Assembly (NCBI GenBank): GCA_001600175.1
Contig: BCJC01000002.1
Location: 1,184,318 to 1,248,317 of the forward strand
Origin: Erythrobasidium yunnanense
Lineage: Eukaryota > Basidiomycota > Cystobasidiomycetes > Erythrobasidiales > Erythrobasidiaceae
Direction of reading: 5' to 3'
Length of the DNA: 64,000 nt
Shown: piece by piece, positions 61,792-64,000 of the stretch
How positions within the stretch are numbered: the stretch's first letter is position 1
Layout of the letters: the number at the start of each line of letters is the position of its first letter
Notes under the pieces: generated by a model
What the model was told of the DNA's origin: nothing
Seen by the model: only the letters and a program-made list of their open reading frames with translations
Databases searched by the model: none
Translations under genes and position numbers: made by a program

Positions 61792-62854
61792 ATGCTGAAT
61801 CTACAGAGTCTACCCAACGATGCCATCAAGCAATATCTACATGAAGCTAAGCGTGCAGAGTTGCAGTCGCTATTCAAGGTGCGTCTATTCATCTATCGTT
61901 ACATACTCCCTCTCACTGCTTGCGAGGTGCCCAGAGATACGGTCTCAAAGGAGCCAACCAGAAAAGCGAGCTTCTCATCAAGGCTTTACTGGAGCAAGTC
62001 ATGCAGCTCAAAGCTGCGTCAGAGAATGCGTGAGTGACAAGTACGCCCTACAAGGTGCTTCCGCTCAATAAAGCGAATGTCTTTCCAGCTTCGACAAGCC
62101 GCCCTCAACACCCAAGGCTTCAGCTACCAAGCCTTCCAGCATTCCGAAGAGCGTCAGACGCAATCTGCTCGACTCGCCCTTCGTGCCTCTCAACACCGTA
62201 GAAGGTATACTCTACCCTTGTCGTCTCGATGGACTCTGCTGACTTACGTTACCTACAGCCCCGGGTAACAGCGAGCAGGAAGCTATCATAAACAAGCTTA
62301 AGGCACGCATCGCAGAGCTTGAAGAGCAGCTTGCTGCCACTGCTACACAAGCCGCGGTCGAGGAAGTCAGCTCGCCTCCTCGACAACACAGAATTGAAGC
62401 AAGTGCCGATAGCGACCCGGGCGAAGTAAAGATCGCGGAGAAGAGAGACATATCCCGAGCGTCGTCTCCGGAACCTCAGAAGGACACAGAGAAGGACACA
62501 GGTAAAGCGGCTTCCGCTTCAGCCGACTACTGGCTCTCTACCATCTTCCGCAATCCACTTACACCAGCCAGCACGCCGGTCAAGAGTCTGGCCAATGTCA
62601 GCCAAGCCAAGGTTCCGCAGACTGAGCCCACTCAGCACAAGAAGAAGGCTCTGCCTCGCAGACTGTCCTTGATCAAGGCTACAGCTGCCATGACCTTGGG
62701 CAGTCCTGCTGCACCAGTCGCCGCTTCGTCCAAAGCGGAGACGCTGGGCAAGCAGGCTAGCTTTTTCGACGTTTCTTCCAGCCTGCGACAAGCTCTCACC
62801 TCGGAATCTTCACCTCCTCTAGCTGGTCTTGGCTGGCTTCAGCCATCGGCCTAA
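61792..62854 (+). CDS. SAP-motif protein with coiled coil, unrecognised family
   Basis: Four exons, about 270 residues. The N-terminus has a SAP-like helix pair split by the first intron: IKQYLHEAKRAELQSLFK then RYGLKGANQKSELLIKALLE, the G-x-K-x2-L core of DNA-binding SAP motifs. A short Ser/Pro-rich part (KPPSTPKASATKPSSIPKSV) follows, then a coiled coil (EAIINKLKARIAELEEQLAA). The rest is disordered with a possible Cdk/SP site cluster and a basic patch (KKKALPRRLSLIKA) suitable as a nuclear signal. Likely a nuclear, chromatin- or microtubule-linked protein, by features only. Confidence 0.65.
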
Positions 62855-63358
62855 GCAGTCCACTTTGATGAATGAGATGTCACAACCGGCCGTATACCAC
62901 TTGGCCACCTGTAGTCTTCTCCAGTGAAGCTCTGTACTTGGGGGGATGTGATCTGGCTGGAGACCGTACATGCTATGCGGGTGCAGCAGTGTTTGTTGTA
63001 GTAGTATTTCTAGCTTCTTGATCTACTGTAGTAATTGGCAGGCTTCTTCCATGAAGCTTTCGTTTCAATCGCTTTCTTTCGTCCCGAAATCTGCATTTGC
63101 AGGTCGCCAGAGCCTTGCTCGCTCCTCACTCCAGATGTTTCGCTTGAAGCTTCATCGAGTCCACCGATGCTGAAACATCGACAGCTTTTTGTCATCTCGG
63201 CTCGCATCCGTGTCGCTGGACCGTTGGACGCCTTGGAGGACAGGCAGCAGCTTTCCTGTCTGCAACGATGTGACAGCTCTCGTCTCCTTCGACTTGCTCA
63301 TACACGACCATACACGCGTACGAGTGAAGGCTGAAGCCGAGCTGACCCTGATCTCGCA
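62855..63358. other. Intergenic, no gene seen
   Basis: About 500 bases between two plus-strand genes. Open frames are short and overlap on both strands. Confidence 0.4.
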
Positions 63359-64000
63359 ATGCCGGATGACAAGAAAGATGAAGACAAAGACAAGCGGCCG
63401 TCACCGCCAGAGAAGGTCGATAATCCACTCCCAATGCTGGCCGAAGCCATGAAGTCGCTTGGAGCTATGCAGGTAAGCCAAGAGCGTTTCTGCATGGGAT
63501 CGCGTCTAAGTCTCTTCGCCCTCAGGTTGCAATCACGAAAGTCAGCTACTAGCTGTCTTCCTAGCGCATGTAGATAGCTCTTCCAGCTGACTTTGACCTG
63601 ATAGGCAGTAGATGAGCTAGACATCAAGCGACAAGCTGACTACATAGCCGCCGTCGAAGCTTGGGAGAAGAAGCATCGCGGAGGGTAAGTAGTCCTATCA
63701 GCTAGCCTTGCGCTGCAGATCTTCTTGGTACATTGTCTGATAGAAGACTGCAGCAAGGAGAAAGAAGATGCAGACAAGGCGGCCGCCGAAGTCCTCCACA
63801 ACAAGCGAGAAGTAGCGCGTCTGAAAGCGAAACTTGCGAAGACTCCCTGCCAGCCGAAGCCCGAGCTGCATCCGATGGCGATACCGAGCGTCATTGAGCT
63901 CGTCCTCAAGAAAGAAGAGTTCAAGAAAGGAGATCTTCAGAATTTCTGTCTGATATGTAAAGCTTGGATTCTCCCTACCCGGAGTCTGATGTTCGCGAAT
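63359..64000 (+). CDS. Partial coiled-coil protein cut by the window end
   Basis: Starts MPDDKKDEDKDKRPSPPEKV, a charged disordered head, then PMLAEAMKSLGAMQ. After an intron comes DELDIKRQADYIAAVEAWEK. A further exon has a coiled coil (KAAAEVLHNKREVARLKAKL) and then PSVIELVLKKEEFKKGDLQN, running into a gtaaagc donor near 63957. At least three exons; the 3' part lies beyond 64000. No family recognised from this fragment. Confidence 0.5.

Overview
The window reads as nuclear DNA of an intron-rich fungus. Almost every gene is split by short introns (about 35-90 bases) with GT-AG ends and branch-like CTRAY motifs. The gene set includes a p67phox-like NoxR, a Gin4/Hsl1-type kinase, CFEM-like and DUF4112 proteins, HMT1-type ABC transporters and an AP180 homologue. 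The intron density points to a basidiomycete; a compact Pucciniomycotina-type genome is my guess, not something shown here. I saw no virus-like element, transposon, CRISPR array or organelle sequence.

Layout. 1-7 kb: an FAD oxidoreductase, a GFA-domain enzyme, a doubtful small ORF and the coactivator MBF1. 7-19 kb: a KA1-tailed cell-cycle kinase, a RING-TRAF protein, the histone H2B ubiquitin ligase BRE1 and NoxR. 19.7-25 kb: a CFEM-like surface protein, an ARF GTPase, the Rag GTPase GTR1 and HEM2 (ALA dehydratase), the last two sharing a 95-base divergent promoter. 25-33 kb: a Nudix ADP-ribose hydrolase, an unrecognised beta-rich protein, a HAD hydrolase, DUF4112, a peroxisomal-type 2,4-dienoyl-CoA reductase, a small basic protein and an MFS transporter. 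33.6-38.3 kb: AP180 and a four-repeat polyubiquitin gene.

38.7-44.7 kb holds the most novel material: three neighbouring genes (A and B on +, C on -) that I recognise as one diverged family. Each has a short N-terminal helix motif, a phase-2 intron exactly 11 codons before the Tyr of a YFP motif, and a C-x2-C...H-x4-C finger. A and C also share a C-terminal helical module, which appears twice in C. I know no name for this family.

45.6 kb carries the 3' part of a tRNA-Gly(GCC). 46.3-49.4 kb holds a divergent pair: a peptide:N-glycanase fused to a C-terminal L-type-lectin-like domain, and a ubiquitin-like/BAG co-chaperone. 50-57.6 kb is a tandem pair of HMT1-like half ABC transporters carrying a near-identical block of about 330 bases that includes an intron, a sign of recent gene conversion. 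58-64 kb has a Gfd2-like protein with an apparently lost nuclease site, a small hypothetical gene, a SAP-motif protein and a gene cut by the window edge.

Several genes belong to ubiquitin and protein quality control (BRE1, the RING-TRAF protein, polyubiquitin, PNG1, BAG) and others to nutrient and redox signalling (GTR1, NoxR). In a compact fungal genome this is most likely chance neighbourhood rather than a functional cluster. Exon boundaries were read by eye from splice consensus and homology, so ends marked uncertain should be taken that way.
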